Of a DNA stretch of 40,774 nt, positions 1 through 12,385 are shown one piece after another. Each line of letters begins with the position of its first letter. The stretch's first letter is position 1. Under the pieces are notes generated by a model. That model ran no database searches, was not told where the DNA came from, and worked only from the letters and a program-made list of their open reading frames with translations. Origin of the DNA: Nitrosomonas sp. (GTDB taxonomy: Bacteria; Pseudomonadota; Gammaproteobacteria; Burkholderiales; Nitrosomonadaceae); assembly GCA_017984435.1 (NCBI GenBank), contig JAGNZK010000024.1:1-40774 (forward strand), in the 5' to 3' direction. Position numbers and translations under genes: made by a program.

Positions 1-1395
<1,395 letters not shown>

Positions 1396-1544
1396 CTATA
1401 ACTTTAATAGCTTTTAGAACATTACCATTAAAATATTTATACATCTTTACAACATAAGATACAATCTAACCCGATATTTCATTCATCAAAATGAATTTAA
1501 ATATACAATTCATAACGACAAAAAAAATATTTTACTATCCATTT

Positions 1545-1556
1545 TTTTAAAGAACA
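1545..1556 (-). promoter_or_regulatory. boxA-like antitermination site in the tRNA-23S spacer
   Basis: Read on the minus strand the site is TGTTCTTTAAAA, close to the bacterial rrn boxA consensus TGCTCTTTAACA. It lies between tRNA-Ala and the 23S 5' end, where a second boxA is commonly found. It would load NusB/S10 on the nascent transcript. The remainder of the 1396-1619 spacer is A/T-rich and shows no gene. Confidence 0.6.
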
Positions 1557-1619
1557 AAAAATTAAATCTCTACGGACAAAAAAAATTATATTACCACATG
1601 CCCGATATCAAAAATATCT

Positions 1620-1695
1620 TGGTGGAGGTGAACGGGATCGAACCGATGACCCCCTGCTTGCAAAGCAGGTGCTCTCCCAGCTGAGCTACACCCCC
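1620..1695 (-). tRNA. tRNA-Ala (anticodon TGC)
   Basis: A 76-nt cloverleaf reads on the minus strand from GGGGGTGTAGCTCAG to an encoded CCA end. The anticodon loop CTTTGCAAG gives TGC. The acceptor arms GGGGGTG and CACCTCC pair with one G-U. It is the second tRNA of the 16S-23S spacer, the usual place for tRNA-Ala in proteobacterial rrn operons. Confidence 0.97.
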
Positions 1696-1702
1696 TATTC
1701 TG

Positions 1703-1779
<77 letters not shown>

Positions 1780-1860
1780 TAACATATAAGCCCAAGCACC
1801 ATCCGCCGGATAAATACAAAACCGATACATAACTTTAGTTTTTTTTAATTTTGTCCATAA

Positions 1861-1883
1861 ACAATCGATAGGCTGTGAGTACT
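1861..1883 (-). repeat. Pre-16S processing stem, 3' arm
   Basis: This stretch is the inverse complement of 3559-3580 apart from one extra C, giving a 22-bp helix with a single bulge that flanks the whole 16S gene. Long stems bracketing 16S are cut by RNase III in the primary rrn transcript, so this is the 3' arm of that processing stem. Confidence 0.85.
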
Positions 1884-1897
1884 CAAATAGGATTATC

Positions 1898-3440
<1,543 letters not shown>

Positions 3441-3558
3441 TTCTGTTAAAACTCTCGCTTGACATTTTTTGATTCTGATAAAAAACCAAAATCAATCTAT
3501 TTCTTTGCGAGCACTCAATAATTTTTATGAATTCTATTTCAAACTCATTTCCACATTA

Positions 3559-3580
3559 AGTACTCACACCTATCGATTGT
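3559..3580 (-). repeat. Pre-16S processing stem, 5' arm
   Basis: This is the partner of 1861-1883. The two arms pair over 22 bp with one bulged base and bring the two ends of the 16S precursor together for RNase III. Confidence 0.85.
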
Positions 3581-3583
3581 ATT

Positions 3584-3596
3584 TTTTTAAAGAGCA
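3584..3596 (-). promoter_or_regulatory. boxA antitermination site in rrn leader
   Basis: The minus strand reads TGCTCTTTAAAAA, matching the first nine bases of the boxA consensus TGCTCTTTAACA. It lies about 40 nt downstream of the -10 box, the expected place for rRNA antitermination. Confidence 0.7.
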
Positions 3597-3636
3597 TCGC
3601 TACCTAATTAAGTATTGCTAAGCAGCGAGAAGCGGA

Positions 3637-3664
3637 ATTATACAGACTCTGTATTATCGGTCAA
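3637..3664 (-). promoter_or_regulatory. Sigma70 promoter of the rRNA operon
   Basis: On the minus strand there is TTGACC (3664-3659), a 16-bp spacer and a perfect TATAAT (3642-3637). The A/T-rich bases upstream could act as an UP element. It is the only near-consensus promoter in the leader and lies about 200 nt before the 16S 5' end. Confidence 0.85.
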
Positions 3665-3760
3665 GACATTTCTATATTTAATTTTCATATAAAAATTCCA
3701 ACAAATAAAATACTTTTAAATACAGTTATTCAGCCCTCTTTTTTTCTCTTCTTAAATTTC

Positions 3761-4868
3761 TTACTTGATCCCCTGCTTGAGGCTTGCTTCAATAAAATTA
3801 CTTAGATCTCCATCCAGGACACTTTGTGTATTCCCAATTTCTAAATTTGTTCGCAAATCCTTAATACGTGACTGATCCAACACATAGGATCGGATTTGAT
3901 GCCCCCAGCCAATATCTGTTTTAGTCTCTTCTATAGCTTGTTTTTCATCATTCCGCTTGCGTAATTCCGCCTCATACAATCTCGACTTTAGCATTGCGAG
4001 CGCATCTGCTTTGTTGCGATGCTGTGATCGCCCACTCTGACATTGCACAACTATTCCCGTTGGATTGTGTGTAATGCGAATAGCGGAATCTGTTTTGTTG
4101 ATATGCTGACCACCTGCACCCGATGCTCGGAAGGTATCTATTCTTAAATCTGCCGGATTAATTTCAATTTCTATCGTGTCATCCACTTCCGGATAAACAA
4201 ACACGCTAGCAAAAGATGTGTGTCGGCGATTGCCAGAATCAAATGGCGATTTCCTAACCAGACGATGTACACCAGTCTCAGTACGCAAATAACCATAAGC
4301 ATATTCACCAGATATTTTCAAACTGGCACTTTTAATCCCGGCAATATCACCCAGAGATTCTTCTAGAACTTCGACATTGAACCCCTGCCGCTCGCAATAA
4401 CGTAAGTACATACGCTCAAGCATTGCTGCCCAATCTTGCGCCTCTGTTCCTCCAGAGCCAGATTGAATATCCACGAAACAGTTGTTAGGATCCATTGGAT
4501 CAGAAAACATACGTCGAAATTCTAAATCTGCGATCACTTTTTCCACATTACCGACATCAGCCTCAATACTTTCAAGTGCCGCATTATCTGCTTCATCCTT
4601 GGCAATTTGAAACAATTCCTGAGTATCATGCAATTGACGCTCCATTGACCCCAGTGTAACAACGGTGTCTTCTAGTAGCTTTTTCTCTCGACCAATCTCT
4701 TGCGTGCGTTTACTATCATTCCAAATAGCTGGGTCCTCAAGTAATCGGATTAATTCATTTAGTCGGGTTTGCTTAGCATCGAAGTCAAAGAAACCTCCGT
4801 AACTCATTAGCTCGATTGTTCAAATCTTGAAGATGATTAAAGATTGCGTTGATTTGTTCTGCTTCCAT
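3761..4868 (-). CDS. prfB: Peptide chain release factor 2, with programmed +1 frameshift
   Basis: RF2 recognises UGA and UAA stop codons and triggers peptide release on the ribosome. The protein is made from two frames: 27 codons from ATG 4868-4866, then a slip at an in-frame TGA (4787-4785), then the rest to 3761; the join is complement(3761..4786, 4788..4868). The product is 368 residues, against 365 in E. coli. The SPF stop-recognition motif ([10 protein letters not shown]) and the catalytic GGQ ([11 protein letters not shown]) are both present. A start placed in the second frame (MSYGG near 4807) is an artefact. AGGTGA lies 6 nt before the ATG. The gene is divergent from ispD and is followed by the rRNA operon rather than the common lysS. 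Confidence 0.97.
4784..4800 (-). promoter_or_regulatory. RF2 autoregulatory frameshift site
   Basis: The minus strand reads ACGGAGGTTTCTTTGAC. CTT-TGA-C is the slippery Leu-stop site and GGAGG just upstream is the internal Shine-Dalgarno-like stimulator. When RF2 is scarce the UGA is read slowly and ribosomes slip +1 to GAC (Asp), restoring RF2. This arrangement is known in most bacterial prfB genes. Confidence 0.95.
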
Positions 4869-5117
4869 AATTTTCACCTAAAATTTAAATCCTTAGTTAT
4901 TCGTATTAACACGCTCAAATTTTGAGCACCTACCATTTAACGCTTTTAAGCCATCTTACCCTTTATAATTAGTAAAAACTCAGACTTATCGTTAAACATT
5001 CTCGAGCCATAGATCTGCAAAAGAAACTATAATTCTTTGCAAGCACTGCAAAGTGCATTTGCATTTTTCTTAACGTATCAGCTAATTTTCTTAACTCAAT
5101 CTTTCATAAACTCAACA

Positions 5118-5822
5118 ATGTCAAGGTTTATTGCACTTATTCCAGCAGCAGGCTCAGGTTCACGCATGGGCAATGAGCTTCCCAAACAATATTTATCATT
5201 GAACAACAAACCTATGATTTATCATGCAATAAATACGCTATGTCATAGTCAATTGATTGCAAGGATACTTGTCGTACTTGCACCCAATGATAACGAATGG
5301 TTCCACTATGATTGGTCTGAATTCTCAGAAAAACTAATTGTACTAAATTGTGGCGGCATTACTCGAGCAGAAAGCGTACTCAACGGTCTTACTGCAGCAA
5401 AACAAAAAAATCTGGTTAGTGCAGATGACTGGATATTAGTGCATGACGCTGCTCGACCTTGCTTAACTTCAGGCCAACTGGAGAAATTGATCAATGAATT
5501 AGCTGATGATAAAGTGGGCGGCTTACTAGCCGTACCGGTAGCAGATACATTAAAACGCAGTGACGCTGAAAATCGGATAGCACATACTGAGTCCAGAGAG
5601 AATTTATGGCAAGCACAAACACCACAGATGTTTCGTTATGATCTACTGACAAAAGCACTTCATAATGCAACGAATATTCATATAACAGACGATGCTAGCG
5701 CGATTGAAGCCTTAGGATTTCACCCAAAACTTGTGCTTAGCGATGCTTACAATTTCAAAGTAACTTATCCGCAAGATCTAGCTTTAGCAGAATTGATCAT
5801 ACAAAAAAGGAATAACCCGTGA
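5118..5822 (+). CDS. ispD: 2-C-methyl-D-erythritol 4-phosphate cytidylyltransferase
   Basis: IspD joins CTP to methylerythritol phosphate, the third step of the non-mevalonate isoprenoid pathway, in the cytoplasm. The product is 234 residues, the family's usual size. The nucleotide-binding motif [10 protein letters not shown] with PKQY follows at the N terminus, and VHDAARPCL and [11 protein letters not shown] are typical later motifs. The ATG at 5118 was chosen because IspD proteins begin a few residues before the PAAGxG loop; the open frame reaches back to 5037, but that stretch looks like spurious leader. No strong ribosome site is visible. Its stop overlaps the GTG start of ispF, so the two steps are translationally coupled. 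Confidence 0.95.
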   Translation: MSRFIALIPAAGSGSRMGNELPKQYLSLNNKPMIYHAINTLCHSQLIARILVVLAPNDNEWFHYDWSEFSEKLIVLNCGGITRAESVLNGLTAAKQKNLVSADDWILVHDAARPCLTSGQLEKLINELADDKVGGLLAVPVADTLKRSDAENRIAHTESRENLWQAQTPQMFRYDLLTKALHNATNIHITDDASAIEALGFHPKLVLSDAYNFKVTYPQDLALAELIIQKRNNP

Positions 5823-6316
5823 GTACGATGAGAATTGGACAAGGTTTTGATGTGCATCAGCTAGTTGAAGGCCGTCAACTCATTATTGGTGGCGTAACGA
5901 TTCCTTACGAAAAAGGGCTGCTCGGTCATTCCGATGCAGATGTCTTATTACATGCAATTTGTGATGCGCTCATAGGTGCCGCAGCATTGGGGGATATCGG
6001 TCGACATTTCTCCGATTCTGATCCACGCTATAAAAATATTGATAGCCGCGTGCTATTACGTAATGTATACAACTTGCTAGAAAATAACGGTTATAAAATT
6101 ATCAATATTGACGCAACCATTATTACTCAAGCTCCCAAGATGGCACCTCATATTCCTGCCATGATTACCAATATTGCGCAAGATCTGAAAACACATACGA
6201 ATAATATCAATATTAAGGCCAAAACAGCCGAGCACTTGGGTGCCATTGGCCGTAAGGAAGGTATAGTGGCAGAAGTCGTATGTTTAATTGATCGCATGGA
6301 AAGCAAGATTGACTAG
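5819..6316 (+). CDS. ispF: 2-C-methyl-D-erythritol 2,4-cyclodiphosphate synthase
   Basis: IspF forms the cyclic diphosphate in the same isoprenoid pathway as ispD. Metal-binding DVH (residues 11-13 from the GTG), the [14 protein letters not shown] segment, and [13 protein letters not shown] near the C terminus are all present. The product is 165 residues. I chose GTG 5819 because AAGGA sits 7-8 nt upstream and it overlaps the ispD stop; ATG 5828 ([10 protein letters not shown]) is the alternative and matches E. coli better in length. Confidence 0.95.
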   Translation: MSTMRIGQGFDVHQLVEGRQLIIGGVTIPYEKGLLGHSDADVLLHAICDALIGAAALGDIGRHFSDSDPRYKNIDSRVLLRNVYNLLENNGYKIINIDATIITQAPKMAPHIPAMITNIAQDLKTHTNNINIKAKTAEHLGAIGRKEGIVAEVVCLIDRMESKID

Positions 6317-6887
6317 AAAAAATATAGATGCCGAAATAAAATCTATTCGAGTATTTTTTGCTATTTTCCCTAATAAATCTGTACAAGCACAATTGGCTCA
6401 TCAAGCTGAACTGCTAGAACTTACTTGCGGTGGCCGTAAAGTTAAAATGCAACATATCCACCTCACCTTGTTATTTCTGGGAAATGTCGCTATCCATCGA
6501 ATTGAAATGCTCCGGCAAGTCATGAAAAATGTTTCAACCCAGGAATTTGAATTTAATTTAGAGGAAATTGGCTACTGGAAACATAATCAAGTGCTTTATG
6601 TTCAGGCAAAGCAATTTCCTGCGGAACTATTTTTTCTCGTCGATTCGCTAAGCAATGCATTATCAGAAGCAGGATTCTTATTTGATAAACGTGTTTATAA
6701 ACCACACGTGACATTAATCCGGAAAGCAATTCATCCGGTAACAATCAATCTGAATGATCCCATAAAATGGCATGTCAATAAGTGGCATCTCATACAATCC
6801 AAGCAAACTGATCATGGTGTTGATTACATTTCATTGGATCACCGGGGCTTAAAACAGATTGGTATTTGTCAAAAACCCCTATCGTAA
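6309..6887 (+). CDS. thpR: RNA 2',3'-cyclic phosphodiesterase (2'-5' RNA ligase family)
   Basis: This is a member of the two-histidine (2H) phosphoesterase superfamily. The two catalytic H-x-T motifs are visible: HLTLLFLG and HVTLIRK. ThpR enzymes open 2',3'-cyclic phosphates on RNA and can ligate tRNA halves in vitro; the cellular role is not settled. The start is uncertain. TTG 6309 follows a GGAAA and overlaps the ispF stop region, while TTG 6288 would give seven more residues; no ATG fits in frame before the conserved core. It lies between isoprenoid and tRNA-modification genes and is probably co-transcribed. Confidence 0.85.
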   Translation: MTRKNIDAEIKSIRVFFAIFPNKSVQAQLAHQAELLELTCGGRKVKMQHIHLTLLFLGNVAIHRIEMLRQVMKNVSTQEFEFNLEEIGYWKHNQVLYVQAKQFPAELFFLVDSLSNALSEAGFLFDKRVYKPHVTLIRKAIHPVTINLNDPIKWHVNKWHLIQSKQTDHGVDYISLDHRGLKQIGICQKPLS

Positions 6888-6902
6888 ATACTCAACTTTA
6901 TC

Positions 6903-7577
6903 TTGAAAATTCTCGCCCTCGAAACCTCTACCGAATTTTGTTCCGTGGCGCTCTTCTTGAATGGCAGGATATTCAATAGGGAAGTCCTTGCTGGGCATCG
7001 CCATTCTGAAATTCTTCTGTCGATGATTCAAGAAATACTGTCAGAGGCAGAACTTACGTTGCAGCAAATAGATGGCATCGCTTTCGGTGCCGGGCCAGGC
7101 TCTTTTACCGGTTTACGCATAGCCTGTGGTGTCGCGCAAGGTCTGGCATATGCCGCCAATCTCCCCGTCGTGGGAATCAGCACGCTTGAAGCGGTTGCAC
7201 AAAAAATCGGCGAGCAGAAAATCATCGTAGCACTTGATGCCCGTATGGGTGAGATTTATCATGCTGCCTATCAGAAAGTAACAAATCACGATTGGAAAGC
7301 TATTAGTTCGCCTACACTCTGCCTCCCCCATCATGCGCCCTCAGTATCGGATAATGGATGGCATGGATGTGGCAGTGGCTTTGATGTCTATCACGAAGAA
7401 TTGTCGACACTTTACAGTAAAAATATTCAGCAAATTCACAACGGATTCCATCCTCAAGCTGGAGAAATAGCACAACTTGCACTCCCCAAATTTAGCGATG
7501 GCTCCAATACTGATCCCACTCATGCAATACCTGTTTATATACGCAACAAAGTAGCATTGAAGGAAAATGAGCGATGA
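6903..7577 (+). CDS. tsaB: tRNA N6-threonylcarbamoyladenosine (t6A) synthesis protein TsaB
   Basis: TsaB is the non-catalytic partner of TsaD in making t6A37 on ANN-decoding tRNAs. The product is 224 residues (E. coli 231). The N terminus MKILALETSTEFCSVAL is the actin-like ASKHA fold start and GAGPGSFTGLRI (63-73) is its glycine-rich hallmark. The start is TTG at 6903. Its stop overlaps the rimI ATG by 4 nt (ATGA), and tsaB-rimI adjacency is widespread. Confidence 0.95.
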   Translation: MKILALETSTEFCSVALFLNGRIFNREVLAGHRHSEILLSMIQEILSEAELTLQQIDGIAFGAGPGSFTGLRIACGVAQGLAYAANLPVVGISTLEAVAQKIGEQKIIVALDARMGEIYHAAYQKVTNHDWKAISSPTLCLPHHAPSVSDNGWHGCGSGFDVYHEELSTLYSKNIQQIHNGFHPQAGEIAQLALPKFSDGSNTDPTHAIPVYIRNKVALKENER

Positions 7578-8035
7578 ATATGACTTTGCAACAAGCGGTT
7601 GAGATCAGAACAATGCAGCCATCGGATTTGGATCGCGTTATTCTGATTGAACGGGAGATTTTTCTTTTTCCATGGTCACCAGGAAATTTTGCCGATTCAG
7701 TTAAAGCGGGATATCTATGTCAGGTTTTGGTACAAGCTGATACTATTTTTGGTTATGGCATCATGATGATGAATCCTGAGGAAGCCCATGTTCTTACTTT
7801 AGGCATCGCTGCAGATTGGCAAAAGAAAGGTTGGGGCAGAAAATTACTCCAACATTTTATTCAGCTCGCTAAAGCAGAATATGCGAAATCAATGTTCCTA
7901 GATGTACGAGAATCCAATCACGGTGCCGCACAACTCTATAAGCAAATAGGTTTTCAGCATATTGCCACGCGCAAAGGCTATTATCCTGCCATGTGCGGAC
8001 GCGAAGATGCGTTAGTCATGCAACTGATGCTATGA
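7574..8035 (+). CDS. rimI: Ribosomal protein S18 alanine N-acetyltransferase
   Basis: RimI is a GNAT-fold acetyltransferase that modifies the N-terminal alanine of ribosomal protein S18. The product is 153 residues. The acetyl-CoA pyrophosphate loop is visible as QKKGWGRKLL, after the LTLGIA strand, and LYKQIGFQ is the usual GNAT motif B. It overlaps tsaB upstream and the uracil-DNA glycosylase downstream by 4 nt each. Confidence 0.93.
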   Translation: MNMTLQQAVEIRTMQPSDLDRVILIEREIFLFPWSPGNFADSVKAGYLCQVLVQADTIFGYGIMMMNPEEAHVLTLGIAADWQKKGWGRKLLQHFIQLAKAEYAKSMFLDVRESNHGAAQLYKQIGFQHIATRKGYYPAMCGREDALVMQLML

Positions 8036-8763
8036 ATTCCAGACGCAAGCAAATACTCCAAGAATTAAATCTACTCCCTGCGTGGCGTCTAAAATCTGAT
8101 GCCTCAGAAAAAAATAGAGCGTTTGAATCACCATCGACTGAAATCAGAAATCTGATACCCCCATCTGATCCTGCAAAAGACTCTCAACAGTGCCGGGAAA
8201 TTCATCAGCTGGATTGGGATCAACTCAAATTGGCAGTCTCTCATTGTACATCCTGTTCTTTAAGCCAGACCCGCACTCAGACAGTATTTGGTGTCGGTGA
8301 TGAAAATGCAAATTGGCTGCTTGTCGGTGAAGGGCCCGGCGCGCGCGAAGATGCAACCGGTGAACCTTTTGTAGGACAGGCTGGAAAACTACTTGATCAA
8401 ATGCTGGCAGCCATCCGGTTACAACGCGGACACCAGGTCTATATCACCAATATCGTTAAATGCCGTCCACCCAATAACAGAAATCCCAACTTAAATGAAA
8501 CCAGCGAATGCGAACCTTATCTGACCCGACAAATTGCACTCATCAAACCCAAGCTGATTGTCGCATTAGGAAAGGTTGCCGCACAAAATCTGCTTAAGTG
8601 TGACGATAGCATTTCCAGTTTGCGTGGAAAACTACATGATTATTCAGGCATACCGCTGATTGTTACTTACCATCCTGCCTATTTATTGCGCGCTCTCCCA
8701 GAAAAAGCAAAAGCGTGGAAAGACTTATGTTTCGCCCGATCAACCATGCAATCACTGGTATAA
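8032..8763 (+). CDS. Uracil-DNA glycosylase, family 4 (iron-sulfur)
   Basis: This enzyme removes uracil from DNA to start base-excision repair. The product is 243 residues. Motif GEGPGAREDATGEPF (99-113) and the late motif TYHPAYLLR are those of family 4 enzymes. Four cysteines suited to a 4Fe-4S cluster are present: HCTSC (72, 75), VKC before RPPNNRNP, and SEC. The first 65 residues are a variable extension. ATG 8032 overlaps the rimI stop (ATGA); an in-frame start at 7993 inside rimI is unlikely. The gene ends the cluster and converges with lplT; no clear hairpin is seen between them. Confidence 0.93.
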   Translation: MNSRRKQILQELNLLPAWRLKSDASEKNRAFESPSTEIRNLIPPSDPAKDSQQCREIHQLDWDQLKLAVSHCTSCSLSQTRTQTVFGVGDENANWLLVGEGPGAREDATGEPFVGQAGKLLDQMLAAIRLQRGHQVYITNIVKCRPPNNRNPNLNETSECEPYLTRQIALIKPKLIVALGKVAAQNLLKCDDSISSLRGKLHDYSGIPLIVTYHPAYLLRALPEKAKAWKDLCFARSTMQSLV

Positions 8764-8810
8764 ATTACTCTTGTACTTGAATGTAACCTTATAGGACCGA
8801 ACATTAAAAC

Positions 8811-10085
8811 CTAATGTATCTTTCTTGCACCAATCAAATGCAATGAATCTTCTTTACTCTGGTTTAACAGATGCCATTTCCTGATCAATGCCATCATGAC
8901 GGATACAAACAATCCAAAAGCGACGATGACAATATAGATATGCACTTCAAATAATATCAGCATAGCATAAAGTGAAAGCATCACCAGAATACTCAAATTT
9001 TCATTGAAATTCTGCACCGCGATGGAATGCCCGGCTCCCATCAGGATATATCCGCGATGTTGTAACAAAGCATTCATTGGCACGACAAAAAAACCTGCCA
9101 ATCCACCAATCAGCATCAGCAAGATAATTGCAATCCATAGCTCTTTGACCAAAATCATCGCCATCACCACAATACCCATGGCAATACCTAATGGAATAAC
9201 TTTTACTGATTGCTTTAATGAAATCCATCGAGCTGCCATAACAGCACCGATTGCAATACCGACAGCCACCACACCTTGTAGTTGCGCAGCTTGATTGAGT
9301 GGATAATTCATCGCCACCTCAGCCCATTTCAATACAATAAATTGTAGTGTTGCACCTGCTCCCCAGAACAGTGTGGTGACCGCAAGCGATATTTGTCCCA
9401 GTTTGTCCGACCATAATAATCTTATGCAATGACTAAACTCATGAACCAAATAAAAAGGATTTTTCTTGGGAATACGGTGATCGACGCCTGTATTAGGAAT
9501 ATACAGATTAAATAATGCTGCAACCGCATAAATGATAGCTACTAAAAGAATACTACTTTCCAACGCGCTGTCTATGCCTGTGTCAATCACAGGAAAATCG
9601 AATCCCATCAGAATGGTTGCAACGGCCGGTGTAATCAAAACACCACCCAATACAGTACCTAATACAATTGACCCTACCGTTAATCCTTCAATCCATCCAT
9701 TCGCAATGACCAATTTTTCCGGTGGTAATAATTCGGTCAATATGCCATATTTAGCAGGCGAATAGGCTGCTGCACCTAAACCCACAACCGCATAAGCAGC
9801 CAATGCAAAATATTGATGCATGGCAACAAATAATAATCCGCAGCCTACGATTTTGATGGTATTGCTAATAAACATAACACGCCCTTTTGGCATAGAATCG
9901 GCAAAAGCACCAACAAAAGGGGCAAGAATGACATAGAACAGCACAAAAACAAATTTCAGCATGGGTGTTAAATAAGCGGGTGCATGCAGATCAATCAACA
10001 ATGCAATCGCTACAACCAGCAACGCATTATCTGCCAAGGAAGAAAAAAACTGCGCCGCCATAATAGTGTAAAAACCGCGTTCCAA
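8811..10085 (-). CDS. lplT: Lysophospholipid transporter LplT
   Basis: LplT is a major-facilitator permease that flips lysophospholipids across the inner membrane for reacylation. The product is 424 residues (E. coli 397) with about 11-12 hydrophobic segments. The N terminus MERGFYTIMAAQFFSSLADN is typical of the family. TTG 10085 was chosen because AAGGA sits 6 nt upstream and the family keeps the RGFY start; ATG 10061 is the fallback. In enterobacteria lplT is next to the acyltransferase aas, which is absent here, so the partner must be elsewhere. Confidence 0.9.
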   Translation of the reverse strand: MERGFYTIMAAQFFSSLADNALLVVAIALLIDLHAPAYLTPMLKFVFVLFYVILAPFVGAFADSMPKGRVMFISNTIKIVGCGLLFVAMHQYFALAAYAVVGLGAAAYSPAKYGILTELLPPEKLVIANGWIEGLTVGSIVLGTVLGGVLITPAVATILMGFDFPVIDTGIDSALESSILLVAIIYAVAALFNLYIPNTGVDHRIPKKNPFYLVHEFSHCIRLLWSDKLGQISLAVTTLFWGAGATLQFIVLKWAEVAMNYPLNQAAQLQGVVAVGIAIGAVMAARWISLKQSVKVIPLGIAMGIVVMAMILVKELWIAIILLMLIGGLAGFFVVPMNALLQHRGYILMGAGHSIAVQNFNENLSILVMLSLYAMLILFEVHIYIVIVAFGLFVSVMMALIRKWHLLNQSKEDSLHLIGARKIH

Positions 10086-10324
10086 GCTATTTCCTTGTAA
10101 TCACAACCAAATAATCAGTTATCGCGAAATTTCTTCGCTCCATACAGCCACTTAAACCTCATTACGCACTATGCTCACCATTTTGTTCATTTATCCCATG
10201 ATGATTAGCATATGATGTGTTATGGATACCAATAGATGAATCTAGATTCAGTATACGAATTTAACTTATTATAAAAATACTGCGAATAATACACTCACTT
10301 CCGCTTATTCTGGATATAAAATTA

Positions 10325-11401
10325 ATGCCACGCCCTACTCAAGCTTCTATCGATCTTTCTGCTTTAGCGCATAACCTGACCAGAGTACGCCAATATGTTC
10401 CCCACTCGCGCATCATGGCAGTCGTCAAAGCAGATGCCTATGGTCATGGATTACTCCATACTGCAAGCGCTTTAAAAGCTGTCGATGGATTTGCACTGCT
10501 GGAATTGAATGCTGCAATATGCCTACGTGATGCCGGCTATCAACAACCTATCCTGCTCCTGGAAGGCTTCTTTTCTACAGAAGAACTCGCATTGTTTGAA
10601 CAGTACCGGTTGAGCGCTGTCATTCATCACAGTGAACAAGTCTCTATGCTGCTAGATTCAAAACATCACGAACTGGATGTATTCCTAAAAATTAATACCG
10701 GCATGAATCGTTTAGGTCTCGCACCCGAGCAATTTTCAAGAACAATCAATAAACTAAAAGAAAATCAATGTGCAAACAATATCACATTGATGACACACTT
10801 TGCTTGCGCTGACGATCCTTCTGAAGAAAAAAGTGTAATTCAGCAATTACATTGTTTTGAAGCGACTACCGAGGGATACAATCACCCACGTTCACTTGCA
10901 AATTCAGCAGCGATCATACGTTACCCAAGAACGCGTACTGACTGGGTTCGTCCCGGTATTATGCTATACGGCGCATCCCCTTTTGCTGACCAAACTGCAT
11001 CAGACCTCAATCTGCAACCAGTAATGACACTATCCAGTAAAATTATTGCCATACATGATTTGAAAATTGGCGACAAAGTAGGCTATCACGGGCTTTTCCA
11101 GGCTGACCGTCCGATGCGCATCGGTATTGTTGCATGCGGCTACGCAGATGGATATCCACGTCATGCACCAACAGATACACCGGTATTGGTAAACAATCAA
11201 CGCAGTCGGCTATTGGGTCGAGTGTCTATGGATATGCTGGCTGTAGACTTAACTGAGGTTACCGATGCTGAGTTAAATAGCTCGGTCGTTCTCTGGGGAA
11301 AGGAAATATCTGTAGATGAAGTAGCGAATCGGGCTGGTACAACCAGTTATGAATTACTGTGTGCACTGGCTCCACGGGTAGAAAAGATTGCTTTGACATA
11401 A
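10325..11401 (+). CDS. alr: Alanine racemase
   Basis: Alr is a PLP-dependent enzyme that makes D-alanine for peptidoglycan. The product is 358 residues, the normal size. The PLP lysine lies in AVVKADAYGHG (about 32-42), and VGYHGLF carries the second catalytic tyrosine. RIGIVACGYADGYPR and GRVSMDM are later family motifs. It is divergent from lplT; the 239-nt gap between them contains a perfect 14-nt palindrome (10237-10250) but no promoter I would call firmly. Confidence 0.96.
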   Translation: MPRPTQASIDLSALAHNLTRVRQYVPHSRIMAVVKADAYGHGLLHTASALKAVDGFALLELNAAICLRDAGYQQPILLLEGFFSTEELALFEQYRLSAVIHHSEQVSMLLDSKHHELDVFLKINTGMNRLGLAPEQFSRTINKLKENQCANNITLMTHFACADDPSEEKSVIQQLHCFEATTEGYNHPRSLANSAAIIRYPRTRTDWVRPGIMLYGASPFADQTASDLNLQPVMTLSSKIIAIHDLKIGDKVGYHGLFQADRPMRIGIVACGYADGYPRHAPTDTPVLVNNQRSRLLGRVSMDMLAVDLTEVTDAELNSSVVLWGKEISVDEVANRAGTTSYELLCALAPRVEKIALT

Positions 11402-11446
11402 CACTAGCATCTCAATCTACCCGTGATCATTCACAATAAAGAAAAA

Positions 11447-12241
11447 CTATTCCACTTTTGCTTTACTACGCAAATCTTGCACAACTGTTGCAAATTCACG
11501 TTGCAATACACGCTGTTGTATATTTTGTTTCACTTCTTCAAATGGTGGAACTTCCATTGGGCGCGTATCCATTAATTGAATCACATGCCAACCGAAAGAA
11601 GTTTGTACAGGCTGTTCTGTCAATCCACCTTTCGATAATCTAACCAATGCCTCAGAAAAAGGCCGAACATAGGCAGCTGGTGGACTCCAGTTAAGTTCAC
11701 CGCCATTCTCCTTACTTCCGTCATCAATAGATTTTTCTTCAGCAATTTTCGCAAAATTACCACCTTTCTTGAGATTGGCAATAATATCGCGCGCCACACT
11801 TTCGCTGTCCACAAGGATATGCCGTGCTTTATACTCCTTATCGCCCATCTGCACTTTCAGCATTTCATATTCTTTGCGCAAAGTATCGTCACTAACTTTA
11901 TTATTTTTTATGTAATCAGCCTGGTACGCTCTGACAAGCACTGATTGGCGAGCTACTTCAAGCTGTGCAATAACTTCCGGATCTTTATCCAATTTCTTTT
12001 TGCCTGCTTCTTGCGCAAGAATCTCTTCAGCAATCAGATTTTCACGTAATGCTTTTCTCATTTCCGGACCATCCGGTTGACCCTGCGCAACGTTTGCCTT
12101 CACCATTAATTCCAAACGTGACTGCGGGATTACTACACCATTCACCTTAGCCACTACTCCTGTTGACTGGGCTTGGACCGATAGAGCAGCCAAGCTCAGA
12201 ATACTAACTATCACTACTTGTGAAAATTTCGTCAAACGCAT
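11447..12241 (-). CDS. Periplasmic peptidyl-prolyl isomerase, parvulin (PpiC/SurA) type
   Basis: This is a periplasmic chaperone or prolyl isomerase of 264 residues. Residues 1-24 form a Sec signal peptide ending LSVQA. An N-terminal SurA-like helical part (about 25-130) is followed by a parvulin domain (about 138-232) containing KARHILV, GELNW and FGWHVIQL. The last 30 residues are helical and charged. The family helps outer-membrane and secreted proteins fold. YciI and YciB lie upstream on the same strand after a 144-nt gap, so it may have its own promoter. Confidence 0.93.
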   Translation of the reverse strand: MRLTKFSQVVIVSILSLAALSVQAQSTGVVAKVNGVVIPQSRLELMVKANVAQGQPDGPEMRKALRENLIAEEILAQEAGKKKLDKDPEVIAQLEVARQSVLVRAYQADYIKNNKVSDDTLRKEYEMLKVQMGDKEYKARHILVDSESVARDIIANLKKGGNFAKIAEEKSIDDGSKENGGELNWSPPAAYVRPFSEALVRLSKGGLTEQPVQTSFGWHVIQLMDTRPMEVPPFEEVKQNIQQRVLQREFATVVQDLRSKAKVE

Positions 12242-12385
12242 GGAATTTCCTTTTTTGATTTGAATAAAGTTTATATTTGCCAGAATATCAGAATATATTT
12301 ACCGACGGAAAGTATACGCCTTAACTGAGTAGACGTGAATCCTTACCCATCATTATTTACTTTGAAACAACCGGATACTCTTACT

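Larger units (their letters stand above)
3441..3760 (-). other. rRNA operon leader and promoter region
   Basis: No gene lies in these 320 nt between 16S and prfB. On the minus strand they hold, in order, an A/T-rich upstream stretch (3670-3720), a sigma70-type promoter (3637-3664), a boxA (3584-3596) and the 5' arm of the 16S processing stem (3559-3580). I see no terminator between the prfB stop at 3761 and the rrn promoter, so prfB transcripts could read into the operon. Confidence 0.8.

Noticed and set aside
4913-4927. GCTCAAA-T-TTTGAGC palindrome between prfB and ispD
   Set aside because: Short, odd-length and in A/T-rich DNA; no promoter elements align with it well enough to call an operator.
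5037-5117. N-terminal extension of IspD
   Set aside because: Family members start just before the PAAGxG loop; the extension is hydrophobic leader-like sequence with no ribosome site.
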